Translations under genes and position numbers: made by a program
Shown: piece by piece, positions 28,374 through 37,189 of the stretch
Position numbering within the stretch: the first letter of the stretch is position 1
Layout: each line of letters starts with the position of its first letter
Origin: Kineosphaera limosa NBRC 100340
GTDB lineage: Bacteria > Actinomycetota > Actinomycetes > Actinomycetales > Dermatophilaceae
NCBI RefSeq assembly: GCF_000298215.1
Contig: NZ_BAHD01000057.1
Location: 1 to 43,701, forward strand
Direction of reading: 5' to 3'
DNA: 43,701 nt
Notes under the pieces: model-generated
Seen by the model: the letters and a program-made list of their open reading frames with translations, nothing else
Databases searched by the model: none
What the model was told of the DNA's origin: nothing

Positions 28374-28862
28374 TCAGCGGCTGGGCGGCAAATGGGTCGC
28401 GAGTTCGTCACGCAGTCTGCGTGATTGACGGAAGTCGCCGCCGGAGAGGACCGCCAGCTGAACGGCCCCCCGCCGGGCCGTCGCGGGGGTCACCGCCAGG
28501 CCTGCGGAGCCGTCGTCGGCGCGGACGCAGAAGACGCGGGCCGCCTCGGCCTCGGCGACAACCCGCGTGTTGACGCTCGGGGAGTCGGTGGCGGCCAGGG
28601 CGTACCAGGCGCCCTCGAGGTCACCGGCGGCGTAGTCGCGGGCCAGCCAGGCGACGTGCTGGGCCCGGGCAAGCGCCTCGATGCTCGGCTCGACACGCGG
28701 CGAGACGACGACCAGGTCGGCGCCGGATTCCAGGAGGGGTGGGATGCGGCGGGCGGCGACCCGGCCACCGCCGACGACAACGACGCGCCGGCCCGTCAGG
28801 TGCAACCCGGCGAGGTAGGCGGGCGGGCGATCAGCAGTGGAGGCAGAAACCTCAGCGGCCAT
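28374..28862 (-). CDS. Precorrin-2 dehydrogenase, Met8/SirC-like stand-alone domain
   Basis: A 162-residue protein corresponding to the N-terminal NAD-binding domain of Cys[41 protein letters not shown] is the Rossmann motif, followed by [31 protein letters not shown] and a short helical tail ([15 protein letters not shown]). It oxidises precorrin-2 to sirohydrochlorin. The uroporphyrinogen methyltransferase domain of CysG is missing and is not elsewhere in the window. It lies 107 bases upstream of the siroheme-using sulfite reductase on the same strand. The ATG start has no clear ribosome site. Confidence 0.88.
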   Translation of the reverse strand: MAAEVSASTADRPPAYLAGLHLTGRRVVVVGGGRVAARRIPPLLESGADLVVVSPRVEPSIEALARAQHVAWLARDYAAGDLEGAWYALAATDSPSVNTRVVAEAEAARVFCVRADDGSAGLAVTPATARRGAVQLAVLSGGDFRQSRRLRDELATHLPPSR

Positions 28863-28926
28863 GGACCGATGCTGTCACACCGACCTCGTGCCCCTCGGGA
28901 GCGCGGGAGCGCGGGCGCGGTCGCGC

Positions 28927-29160
28927 TCAGGGGCGGCCGTAGGGGTCCTGCGGGTCGCGGTACTCGGTGGTGCGCTCGACGACATCGGCGCCGCGGCGGC
29001 GCTGGTTGGCCAGCACGAACGACAGGATGATCGTGGCCACCCCGGCGGCCATGCAGATGTAGCCGACCATGACGAGGTCGATACCCGAGAGGCGGTCCTG
29101 AACCGCGAAACTCAGCACGGCGCCGAGTGCGACGAGGAAGACCCCCAGTCCGATCGACAT
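28927..29160 (-). CDS. Small membrane protein, DUF6458 family
   Basis: A 77-residue protein with two hydrophobic helices ([21 protein letters not shown] and [23 protein letters not shown]) and a charged C-terminal tail ([20 protein letters not shown]). This pattern is that of the actinobacterial DUF6458 family, whose function is unknown. The ATG at 29160 is preceded by GGAGGTG at 3 bases; an in-frame ATG nine codons earlier has no such site. It is divergent from the luciferase-like oxidoreductase, with a 174-base gap. Confidence 0.85.
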   Translation of the reverse strand: MSIGLGVFLVALGAVLSFAVQDRLSGIDLVMVGYICMAAGVATIILSFVLANQRRRGADVVERTTEYRDPQDPYGRP

Positions 29161-29334
29161 GACACCTCCATCGGTGGACAAGTACAAGGCACAGACGCTT
29201 CCCTATCGGCAGAGCCAACCGAGCTAACAGGCGAAACTCCCGCCAACTTCTCGAATCTCCTTGGCAGCGGCGGCTACTCGTCGGGCGCGGGACACCCGGG
29301 GCATACGAGCAGGGGTATCGCACGTTGCCCCTGC

Positions 29335-30402
<1,068 letters not shown>

Positions 30403-30429
30403 CCCGGCCCGACCTCAGCCGTCCCGATC

Positions 30430-31470
30430 TCAGACGGCAACGAGTGAGGGCAGGTGCTGGGTGAAGGTGTCGCGGGCGCGCTGCCAGATGTCGCCGTTGG
30501 GCAGCGTCGCCAGCACGGGCCGCAGCTGCTGGGAGTAGGCGAGCGTCGCCTCCAGCGGCAGTAGCGTCGCGATGTTCTCGATGGCGATGAGCCGCAGCGA
30601 CCGGCTGCCGCCGCGCAACTCCAGCGTCGGCGACGCCCAGGTCGTGCGCTCGTGGTAGATCGGCAGCATGTTGCGGTCGCTGGACGGCGCGCACGTGACG
30701 TCGGCGATGACGGAGGTGCGCCGGTCCGGGCGGTCGAGGTCGGTCTCGGTGAGGAAGGGCACGACCGGGCCGCGCTGCTTGACGGCGTTGATGACGATGT
30801 CGTGATCGAGCAGTTCGCCCTTGTCGACGACGCGGGTCTCCTCGCGGTCCCACCGAGTCGGCTCGATGCCGGCGACCCGCAGCGCGTCGCAGGCGCCGGC
30901 TCCGGAGTTGCCCAGCGCGCCGAGCACGAGGCCGCTGGGGCGGTACCAGTCCCCGCGCTGCCGCAGCAACTCATCGAGCGCGTCCTTGCTCATGGGGGTC
31001 AACGAGCGAGGCAGCTCTTGGCGGTAGGCGAGCACGGCGAGCGCGGCGGCGACATAACCCGCCCAATAGCTGAAGGCGGCGACCCGATGCCCGGTGTCGT
31101 CCACGAGGTGCTCGAGGTCGTAGAGCACACCGCCGCCCTCCGTGAACCGGCGCAGCAACTGGTCGGCGCCCTTCTGGCCGGCGAAGGCACTGCCGAAGTA
31201 CACGTGGTCGCGCAGGGGCGTGTCGCCCGCAGGCAGTTCTTTGAGGCCGAGGACCAGGGCCTCGGGCGGCGCGTCGGGCCAGCTGTCCGCCGGGGCGACG
31301 AGGCAACCCACGGCCTCGTACTCACCGATCGGGAACACGCGACTGGACGACTCCTCGACGACGATGCGAAAACCCTCGCGGATCAGTTCGGCCGCGTCGG
31401 CGGGGCTCAGCGGTGCGCGCCCCTCACCGGTCGATTCGTGGCGGATCCACAGGGTGGGCTTGCCGGTCAC
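30430..31470 (-). CDS. Saccharopine dehydrogenase-like protein (Lys1 / alanine dehydrogenase fold)
   Basis: A 346-residue NAD-dependent oxidoreductase. The N terminus, LWIRHESTGEGRAPLSPADAAELIREGFRIVVEESSSRVFPIGEYEAVGC, is the typical substrate domain of L-lysine-forming saccharopine dehydrogenase, and VLGALGNSGAGACDAL is the NAD fold. C-terminal features are ADVTCAPSSDRNMLPIYHERTTW. Fungal Lys1 makes lysine; in bacteria the role is uncertain and could be lysine catabolism or another reductive amination. The GTG start at 31470 has AGGAG 5 bases upstream; the ~50 extra in-frame codons are Arg/Pro-rich and atypical. It is monocistronic. Confidence 0.88.
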   Translation of the reverse strand: MTGKPTLWIRHESTGEGRAPLSPADAAELIREGFRIVVEESSSRVFPIGEYEAVGCLVAPADSWPDAPPEALVLGLKELPAGDTPLRDHVYFGSAFAGQKGADQLLRRFTEGGGVLYDLEHLVDDTGHRVAAFSYWAGYVAAALAVLAYRQELPRSLTPMSKDALDELLRQRGDWYRPSGLVLGALGNSGAGACDALRVAGIEPTRWDREETRVVDKGELLDHDIVINAVKQRGPVVPFLTETDLDRPDRRTSVIADVTCAPSSDRNMLPIYHERTTWASPTLELRGGSRSLRLIAIENIATLLPLEATLAYSQQLRPVLATLPNGDIWQRARDTFTQHLPSLVAV

Positions 31471-31675
31471 GGGTCTCCTCAAACGGGTATGCGGTGACGG
31501 TCCCCCGGGGGAGACACGCAGTTTCTGGAAAGGATGACACGCACCGCGGACTCCTGAACACCCCCTGTCCGAACCTTGAGGCAGGAGAAGGAACTCCGAG
31601 CGATGCACACAGTTCTTTGTGTATAGATGCACAAGGAGCCGCCGGGTCGGCGTCGCCGGTCACCGCAGGGCGCCG

Positions 31676-33673
31676 CTACTCGCCGCGCCGGCGGTAGTAC
31701 TCCCCCAGCCGCGCGAGTTCGGCGTTGTAGGCGGCCAACTCGGCGTCGTCGTCGCGGTCGGCCTGTCGGTCGCGACGCCGCGCCTCCTGCTCGTCACTGC
31801 GCATCCACACCACCGCCACCGAGATCGCCAACAACAGCATCGGAATCTCGCCGAAGCCCCACGTCAGCGCACCCCCCGCGACCTGGTCAGCGAGGAGGTC
31901 GACGTGCCAGGGCAGGTCGAGGGCGGTGAAGTAGTCGGCCGCCAACGGCCGGGCGGTGCTCAGCAGCGCCACCCCGAAGAACGCGTGAAAGCTCATCGTG
32001 ACGAACAACAGCACCAGCCGCAGCGACGGCGGCCAGCGCCGCGGCCCCGGGTCGGCACCGACCAGGCACCAGCAGAAGACATACCCGGCGAGCAAGAAGT
32101 GCACGGTCATGACGATCATGCCGACGTGGGTCCGCAGCGCCAGCTCGAACAGCGACGTGAAGTAGAAGAGGTAGAGCGAGCCGGCGAAGTTGATGCTCGC
32201 GACCACCGGGTTGGCCCAGAACGTCATCCAGCGGGAGTGCGCGGTGGCCAGGAGCAGCTCGCGTGGGCCGAGGGTCTTGTCGCGGCGGGCCGGCAGCGCC
32301 CGGGCCGCCAGGGTCAGCGGCGCGGCCAGCACCAGCAGCACCGGCACGAGCATCGCGATCGACATGTGCATGAGCATGTGCGCCGAGAACATGAGTCGGC
32401 CGTAGACGCCCGGGGCGCCGTTGGTGGCCCACAGGAAGATCAGCCAGCCGAGCACCCAGCACGTGGTGCGCAGCGGCGACCAGGCGTCTCCGCGACGGTG
32501 CAGGCGCACCACCGCCGCGACGTACAACCCGATCGCCAGCAGCCCGACGGCCAGCATGAGCGGGTCGATGCGCACGGTCGTCAGCCACGCCCAACCCTGC
32601 GGCGGCGCGGCCGGTGCCGGGTAGCCGGTGAGGGCGACCGTGGCGTCGGCCGCGATCTGGGAGGGCAGCGGCGGCGCCGATCGCGACAGCGCCACCCCGA
32701 GGCCGACCGCAGCGCCCATGAGGCCGAGTTCGACGATGGCCAGGGCGGCGAAGGCGCCCCTGGTGCCTTCGGACGTACCGCCCGCTGCGCGCAGGCGGGC
32801 GACGATGCCGGACCGCATCCGCCAACCGGCCAAGGCCAAGAGCACCAGCAAGGCCACCTTGGCCAGCACGAGCATCCCGTAGCGGCTGGTGAGGCCGTCG
32901 AGGGAGCCGACGCGGACCGCGGCGTTGACGACCCCGGAGAGGGCGACCGCGACGAAGCACCAGAGGAAGATCGTCGAGCAGCGAGCGACGGTGATCGCCA
33001 GGGCGTCGCCCAGGCGGGACCACAGCAGCAGGATGGCGGCCAGGGTGCCGACCCAGGTCAGCGAGCCGATCAGGTGCACCGCGAGGGAGTTGACGGCCGT
33101 GTCGTGGGCGGCCGCACCGGCGGCGTGCCCGACGAGGGCGAGGATGGCCAGCGCGACGAGCGTGATGGCGGCCAGCCACGTCGAGCCGCCGCGGGTGCGC
33201 ACGGTGGCGGCGCCGAGCGTGACGACGGCGGCGAGCACGGCGTCGATCAGCAACACCCGGAAGTACTCGATGGCCCACACCTGGCTCAGCTGGCCCAGGT
33301 AAGCGGGGTCACCGAGGGCGATGCCGGAGATATTCGAGACCGAGAGCAGCAACCCGATCGTGGCGGTCAGGGTCCACACCGAGCCGGTGACCACGGCGAT
33401 GCGGCGGGCGGTGCCGCGGCGGTCGGTGGAGGCGCGTTCGGGCACGATCGTGCCTGCCACCAGCAGCAACCCGAGGGTGCCTGCGGCGGCCAGATCGTGC
33501 ACGGCCCGGGTCAACGGGATGCCCCAACGGACCAGCGGCCCGCCGTCCTCGAAACCCACGAGCCCCGCGAAAGCCCCGGTGAACGAGCCGGCGAGGATCA
33601 CGACGAGCACCGCGACCGCGACAGGGACCCCCACCGCCGGCGTGGACACCCAGGATCGACTCGGACTCGCCAT
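31676..33673 (-). CDS. CopD-CtaG fusion membrane protein (copper transport / cytochrome oxidase assembly)
   Basis: A ~665-residue polytopic protein. The N-terminal part (~1-320) has CopD-like helices (YLGQLSQVWAIEYFRVLLIDAVLA, AVHLIGSLTWVGTLAAILLL, LVLAKVALLVLLALAGWRM). The C-terminal part (~370-640) is CtaG_Bd-like with FSAHMLMHMSIAMLVPVLLVLAAP and SMSFHAFFGVALLS-type histidines. Such fusions are common in actinobacteria and are thought to deliver copper to cytochrome c oxidase. A charged cytoplasmic tail ends the protein. The ATG at 33673 is used because a TAGGCT -10 box ends 7 bases before it; the ATG 13 codons upstream would overlap the divergent gene. Flanked upstream on the right by an MDMPI gene. 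Confidence 0.9.
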   Translation of the reverse strand: MASPSRSWVSTPAVGVPVAVAVLVVILAGSFTGAFAGLVGFEDGGPLVRWGIPLTRAVHDLAAAGTLGLLLVAGTIVPERASTDRRGTARRIAVVTGSVWTLTATIGLLLSVSNISGIALGDPAYLGQLSQVWAIEYFRVLLIDAVLAAVVTLGAATVRTRGGSTWLAAITLVALAILALVGHAAGAAAHDTAVNSLAVHLIGSLTWVGTLAAILLLWSRLGDALAITVARCSTIFLWCFVAVALSGVVNAAVRVGSLDGLTSRYGMLVLAKVALLVLLALAGWRMRSGIVARLRAAGGTSEGTRGAFAALAIVELGLMGAAVGLGVALSRSAPPLPSQIAADATVALTGYPAPAAPPQGWAWLTTVRIDPLMLAVGLLAIGLYVAAVVRLHRRGDAWSPLRTTCWVLGWLIFLWATNGAPGVYGRLMFSAHMLMHMSIAMLVPVLLVLAAPLTLAARALPARRDKTLGPRELLLATAHSRWMTFWANPVVASINFAGSLYLFYFTSLFELALRTHVGMIVMTVHFLLAGYVFCWCLVGADPGPRRWPPSLRLVLLFVTMSFHAFFGVALLSTARPLAADYFTALDLPWHVDLLADQVAGGALTWGFGEIPMLLLAISVAVVWMRSDEQEARRRDRQADRDDDAELAAYNAELARLGEYYRRRGE

Positions 33674-33680
33674 GTCGGTC

Positions 33681-33694
33681 AGCCTAGATAGTGT
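33681..33694. promoter_or_regulatory. Back-to-back leaderless -10 boxes of the divergent CopD-CtaG and MDMPI genes
   Basis: Only 27 bases separate the two start codons. On minus, TAGGCT (33681-33686) ends 7 bases before the CopD-CtaG ATG; on plus, TAGTGT (33689-33694) ends 6 bases before the MDMPI ATG. Neither gene has a ribosome site. Each polymerase would cover the other's -10 box, so the promoters should exclude one another. Confidence 0.55.
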
Positions 33695-33700
33695 GGCGTC

Positions 33701-34561
33701 ATGCCCATGCACCCGGCCGCACCCGACGACCTCCCCGGCCTAGTCGCCGCCTTCGCGCAGACCGCCCAGGCCATGGTCGACCTGGCGATCACCTGCAGTG
33801 ACGACGACTTCGCCAAGCCGACCGACTGCCCCGGCTGGAGCGTGAAGGATCAGATCTCGCACATCGCCTCCACCGAGTCGTTGCTGCTCGGCCGCCCCGA
33901 CCTGAGCGTCGAGGTGCCCAAGTACGAGCACCTGCGCCACGACCGCGCCCGCGCCATCGAGAACGGTGTGCAGGTGCGGCGCGATCGCCCGGGCAAGGAG
34001 GTGGCGCAGGAGTTGCACCGCGTCGTCTCCGCCCGCCTCGGCCGGCTGCGCGACAGCGAACTGCAGCCGGATGAGATCGTGGCGACCCCGATGGGAGAGA
34101 TGACCCTCGCCGAACTCATCACCCGCCGGACCGCGGACGTGTGGGTGCACGAGCAGGACATCCGCTCGGCCCTGGGGCGCCCGGGCAACTTGGACAGCCC
34201 GGCCGCCGCGGTCTTCTGCCAGCTGGTGCTCGACCAGTTGCCGCAGATCGTCGTCGAGCGCGCCGGGGTGCCGGCGGGCAAGGTCGTGATGATCGAGTTG
34301 ACCGGACCCGTCATCGCGCGCGCCGGCGTGCGGGTCGACGACGTCGATGGGCAGACGGTGGGTCGGCTCATGTTCTCCGGCGGCACCGACGAGACGGGGC
34401 CGATCCCGGCGATCGGGCGCACGACGAGCATCCAGCTCTCGACCGAGGCGTTCGCCCGTCGGGCCGCCGGCCGGGTCGCGGTCGACGACCTGCACTTCAC
34501 CACGCTCGGCGACGACGCCACCGCCCACGCGGTCTTGGAGAACCTCGTCATCACGCCCTGA
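33701..34561 (+). CDS. Mycothiol-dependent maleylpyruvate isomerase family protein
   Basis: A 286-residue protein with an MDMPI_N (DinB-fold) domain (~12-160) and a C-terminal SCP2-like MDMPI_C domain. The metal-site signature is CPGWSVKDQISHIASTES (H54) and TADVWVHEQDIRSALG (H150). Family members use mycothiol for isomerisation or thiol-dependent reactions; the substrate here is unknown. ATG at 33701 is preferred, with a second in-frame ATG two codons later; no Shine-Dalgarno sequence is present and a TAGTGT -10 box lies 6 bases upstream. Convergent with the next gene. Confidence 0.9.
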   Translation: MPMHPAAPDDLPGLVAAFAQTAQAMVDLAITCSDDDFAKPTDCPGWSVKDQISHIASTESLLLGRPDLSVEVPKYEHLRHDRARAIENGVQVRRDRPGKEVAQELHRVVSARLGRLRDSELQPDEIVATPMGEMTLAELITRRTADVWVHEQDIRSALGRPGNLDSPAAAVFCQLVLDQLPQIVVERAGVPAGKVVMIELTGPVIARAGVRVDDVDGQTVGRLMFSGGTDETGPIPAIGRTTSIQLSTEAFARRAAGRVAVDDLHFTTLGDDATAHAVLENLVITP

Positions 34562-34601
34562 GGGGTGCTGCCGCTGGTTGTGGCTCTGGTGCCGTCCGAG
34601 C

Positions 34602-36206
34602 TCAGGGGCGGGCCAGGAGGCCGGCAAGCGCGGCGAGCGTGAGGGCGCTGCGGGGCTCGACCGGGGTACGCCACAACCCCCCGTGCACGGCGTGTGCCGC
34701 CTCCGCCTGCCACGGGGTGGCGGGGGCCGGTCCGCCGGCGTAGAGGTCGTGCACGAGCAGCGCCGCCATGAGGGTGCTGCTGGTCGCGGGCTCGAACACC
34801 TCGACGCCGAAGCGGTGGGCGCCTGCGTAGGCGGCGGCCAACGCACGGTTCTTCAGCACCGACCGGGTCCGTGTCGGCGGTGCCACCGAAAACGACACGA
34901 GATGCCCCTGCTGCCGCGCCTCATAGGCGCGCCAGCGTTGGATGCGCTTGGCGAGCAGGTAGTTCGGCCCCTGCTGGGTGACGATGCTGTCGTTGATCGG
35001 CGGCGCACCGCCGGCGGGGTCGTAAGTGTCGTAGTGCCGCACGAGCAGGCGACCGCGCCCCAATCCGCGTGCCACCGGACCCAACCGGCCCAACAGGCCC
35101 CCGCCCTCATCGACGTCCCGGCGCTCGAATGCCGCCCAGGCCGCGACCCGCGCCTCGTCGGGCACCGCGAAGACGTCGGTGGGGGTCGCGAGAAACGCCA
35201 GCGCCACTTGGCGGTCGGCGCGCTGCAACAGGCGGTAGGTGAGGTCGTCGACCGCCGCGGCCACCCGCACATGCTGCGCGCCGTCCGCATACGCGTAGGC
35301 ACCCAGCACCAGATCGCCGGTCAGCTCCTCGAGCCACGTGGCCACGGCGGGCAGGTCGCGCACGAGATCGGCGCCGGCATGGTCGGCCAGACCGCCCTCT
35401 CCGGCCGCGGCGGCTCCCTGCCTCTCGTCGACGACCGGCACCGTGAGGCGCCCGGCGTAGCCGCGCACGTCGGCGAGCAGTGGCGCCCACACCTGCGGGC
35501 CGGGCAGGTCGAGGGCCGCGACGTCGGCACCCCAGCGCAACAGCGGGCGCAGCGGCCCAATCTGTGAGGCCGCTCCCAGCACGACCGCCGTGCGACCGGG
35601 CAGGCTCAGCCACTGCGGATTGGCCATGACCCGACGCACCGCGTCGGCCGCGTCCGGCTCGACGACGCCCGCGAGCACCCACAGGTCCAGCTGGGCCCGC
35701 AACTCGTCGCCGAAGAGCCGCCGGCCGGCGTACGGGATCGACAGAATCCGCTCCGGCTCGCCGTTGCCGTGCACGGTCGCGGCCTCCAGCCGAGTGGCGC
35801 AGGTCGTCGGCCGCTGCGCCAGCGGCACCTCCCGCGCACTGCCGCGCTCGTCATCTCCCTCAGGCTCGGTGGCGGGGTCGCGCCACTGCAGGTGGTGGTG
35901 CACCGAGGCCAACCCTTCGGAGGCGATCGCCGCCGCGCGCGCCGGGTCGCTGGCCCCCCGCTCCAGGAGCTCGCGGAAGTGACGGGGATAGCCGGCTCGC
36001 CACTCCGCTTCGCCCAGCGCCGCGCGGGCGGCGCTCTCGTCGACGGCGGCGAGCGCGTCGGCGACGACGCGACGGCCCAGTTCGGCGGAGCTACGCCGGT
36101 CGCCGACCTTGGGCAGGCAGACTCCGCCGCCCGGCGAGGCGGCAGCGCTTGCCCCAGCGCCGAAACCGCCGAAGCCCAAACCGCCGATGCCGCGCCGCCC
36201 GATCAT
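34602..36206 (-). CDS. Large hypothetical protein with a Rossmann-like core
   Basis: A ~534-residue soluble protein. After a Gly-rich start (MIGRRGIGGLGFGGFGAG) it has an Ala-rich helical region, then a Rossmann-like segment GRTAVVLGAASQIGPLRPLLRWGADVAALDLPGPQVW (~205-240), TPTDVFAVPDEARVAAWAAFERRD, and GPNYLLAKRIQRWRAYEARQQGHLVSFSVAPPTRTRSVLKNRALAAAY. I do not recognise a named family. The start is uncertain: 36206 has AGGG 8 bases upstream, while ATGs at 36233 and 36350 lack ribosome sites. It is divergent from the EAL gene. Confidence 0.78.
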   Translation of the reverse strand: MIGRRGIGGLGFGGFGAGASAAASPGGGVCLPKVGDRRSSAELGRRVVADALAAVDESAARAALGEAEWRAGYPRHFRELLERGASDPARAAAIASEGLASVHHHLQWRDPATEPEGDDERGSAREVPLAQRPTTCATRLEAATVHGNGEPERILSIPYAGRRLFGDELRAQLDLWVLAGVVEPDAADAVRRVMANPQWLSLPGRTAVVLGAASQIGPLRPLLRWGADVAALDLPGPQVWAPLLADVRGYAGRLTVPVVDERQGAAAAGEGGLADHAGADLVRDLPAVATWLEELTGDLVLGAYAYADGAQHVRVAAAVDDLTYRLLQRADRQVALAFLATPTDVFAVPDEARVAAWAAFERRDVDEGGGLLGRLGPVARGLGRGRLLVRHYDTYDPAGGAPPINDSIVTQQGPNYLLAKRIQRWRAYEARQQGHLVSFSVAPPTRTRSVLKNRALAAAYAGAHRFGVEVFEPATSSTLMAALLVHDLYAGGPAPATPWQAEAAHAVHGGLWRTPVEPRSALTLAALAGLLARP

Positions 36207-36370
36207 GGCCCAACCCTGCCATTCGACCGGCATTGTTGGCTCGTGGCGCACCCTGAGCAGCGCCTGCAAGAACGCGCAGATTCGGCCTGGATGCCGCGAA
36301 TTCGCGTCGGAGCGTTCAGTTCTGCGCGAGATCGGCCGAAGTACTGACATGGACCCCGGAAGGTGAGGCA

Positions 36371-37126
36371 GTGGCTAATTCGCAGGACCGCGTCGGCATC
36401 GACGCCCTCGTCACGTACTTTCAGCCGTTCTACAACCTGAGCACCGCGGGTCTGCAGGGCTTCGAGGCGCTGGCCCGGGCCCGCAGCAACGACGACAGCC
36501 GCGCGCCCTCTCCCGCGAATCCGGCCGTGGCGAGCCCGCAGACGGACCTGCGTGAGCTGGACCTGTGGATCCTGAACGACGCGCTGCCGCACCTGCAGGA
36601 CTGGCGCTCCGAAGCAGGCCACGAGGGGCTCATCCTGTCGCTCAACCTGTCGTGGGAGTTCGTCGACCACCCAAACTTTGCCGGCGACATCCTCGACGCG
36701 CTGTACCGGCACTCCGTCCCCGGCCACCGCCTGCTGGTCGACCTGCCGGCTCAGGTGTTTCGGCGGCTGCGCCCCGACGGCCCCAGGGCCACGCAGCTGC
36801 GCCGGCTGCAGGAGCGCGAGATCACGTTCTGTATCGACGGATTCACCGGGGACGACCTCGACCTGCTGAACTGCCCGCTCGCCACGAGCGTCGACATCGT
36901 CAAGGCGCACCCGGCGCAGCTGACCGGCCCCCGGGAGGCGTTGGAGCAGATCGTCACGGCCGTCCACGACGCCGGACTGCCCGTCGTGGTCGCCGGTGTC
37001 GAGACTCCCGAACACCTGGCCCTGCTGCGGGAGCTCGAGGTGGAGTGGGCCCAGGGGTTCCTGCTCGGGGAGCCGGAGGAGGCCGCGCGTGCGCTCGAGC
37101 GCTCCGCGGCCCGCTTGTCCCTGTGA
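36371..37126 (+). CDS. Degenerate EAL-domain protein (probably catalytically inactive)
   Basis: A 251-residue stand-alone EAL-fold protein. The fold motifs remain: FEALAR (E32-A-L34), LSLNLS (N92), K178, VETPEHLALLRELEVEWAQGF (E211, Q228). But the ExTE glutamates are replaced (VDLPAQ, ~123-128), DDFGT is IDGFTGDD (155-162) with the second Asp gone, and AEGVE is VAGVE with the first Glu now A208. Three groups of metal or catalytic residues are therefore missing. It probably senses c-di-GMP or another partner rather than cleaving c-di-GMP. GTG start behind GGAAGGTGAGG. It sits directly upstream of an intact GGDEF-EAL gene, same strand, 63-base gap. Confidence 0.88.
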   Translation: MANSQDRVGIDALVTYFQPFYNLSTAGLQGFEALARARSNDDSRAPSPANPAVASPQTDLRELDLWILNDALPHLQDWRSEAGHEGLILSLNLSWEFVDHPNFAGDILDALYRHSVPGHRLLVDLPAQVFRRLRPDGPRATQLRRLQEREITFCIDGFTGDDLDLLNCPLATSVDIVKAHPAQLTGPREALEQIVTAVHDAGLPVVVAGVETPEHLALLRELEVEWAQGFLLGEPEEAARALERSAARLSL

Positions 37127-37189
37127 GGTTTGGGGCGGCGCGATCGGCGGCGGGTCGATCGCGGTGAGGGCTGCAGTCGGTCGGGCACG

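Noticed and set aside
26476-28428. 650-codon plus-strand frame antisense to the sulfite reductase
   Set aside because: The opposite strand has a full siroheme reductase with all cluster cysteines; the antisense product is low-complexity.
31471-31675. Extended N terminus of the saccharopine dehydrogenase-like protein, or an extra small gene
   Set aside because: The in-frame extension is Arg/Pro-rich and bypasses an AGGAG-supported GTG. The AT-richer patch near 31605-31632 with ACACA/TGTGT arms may be a promoter or hairpin, but no convincing -35 could be paired with it.
31619-33691. 690-codon plus-strand frame antisense to the CopD-CtaG gene
   Set aside because: Its product is almost entirely Arg/Gln/His/Asp/Gly and has no domain, whereas the minus strand encodes a clear polytopic membrane protein.
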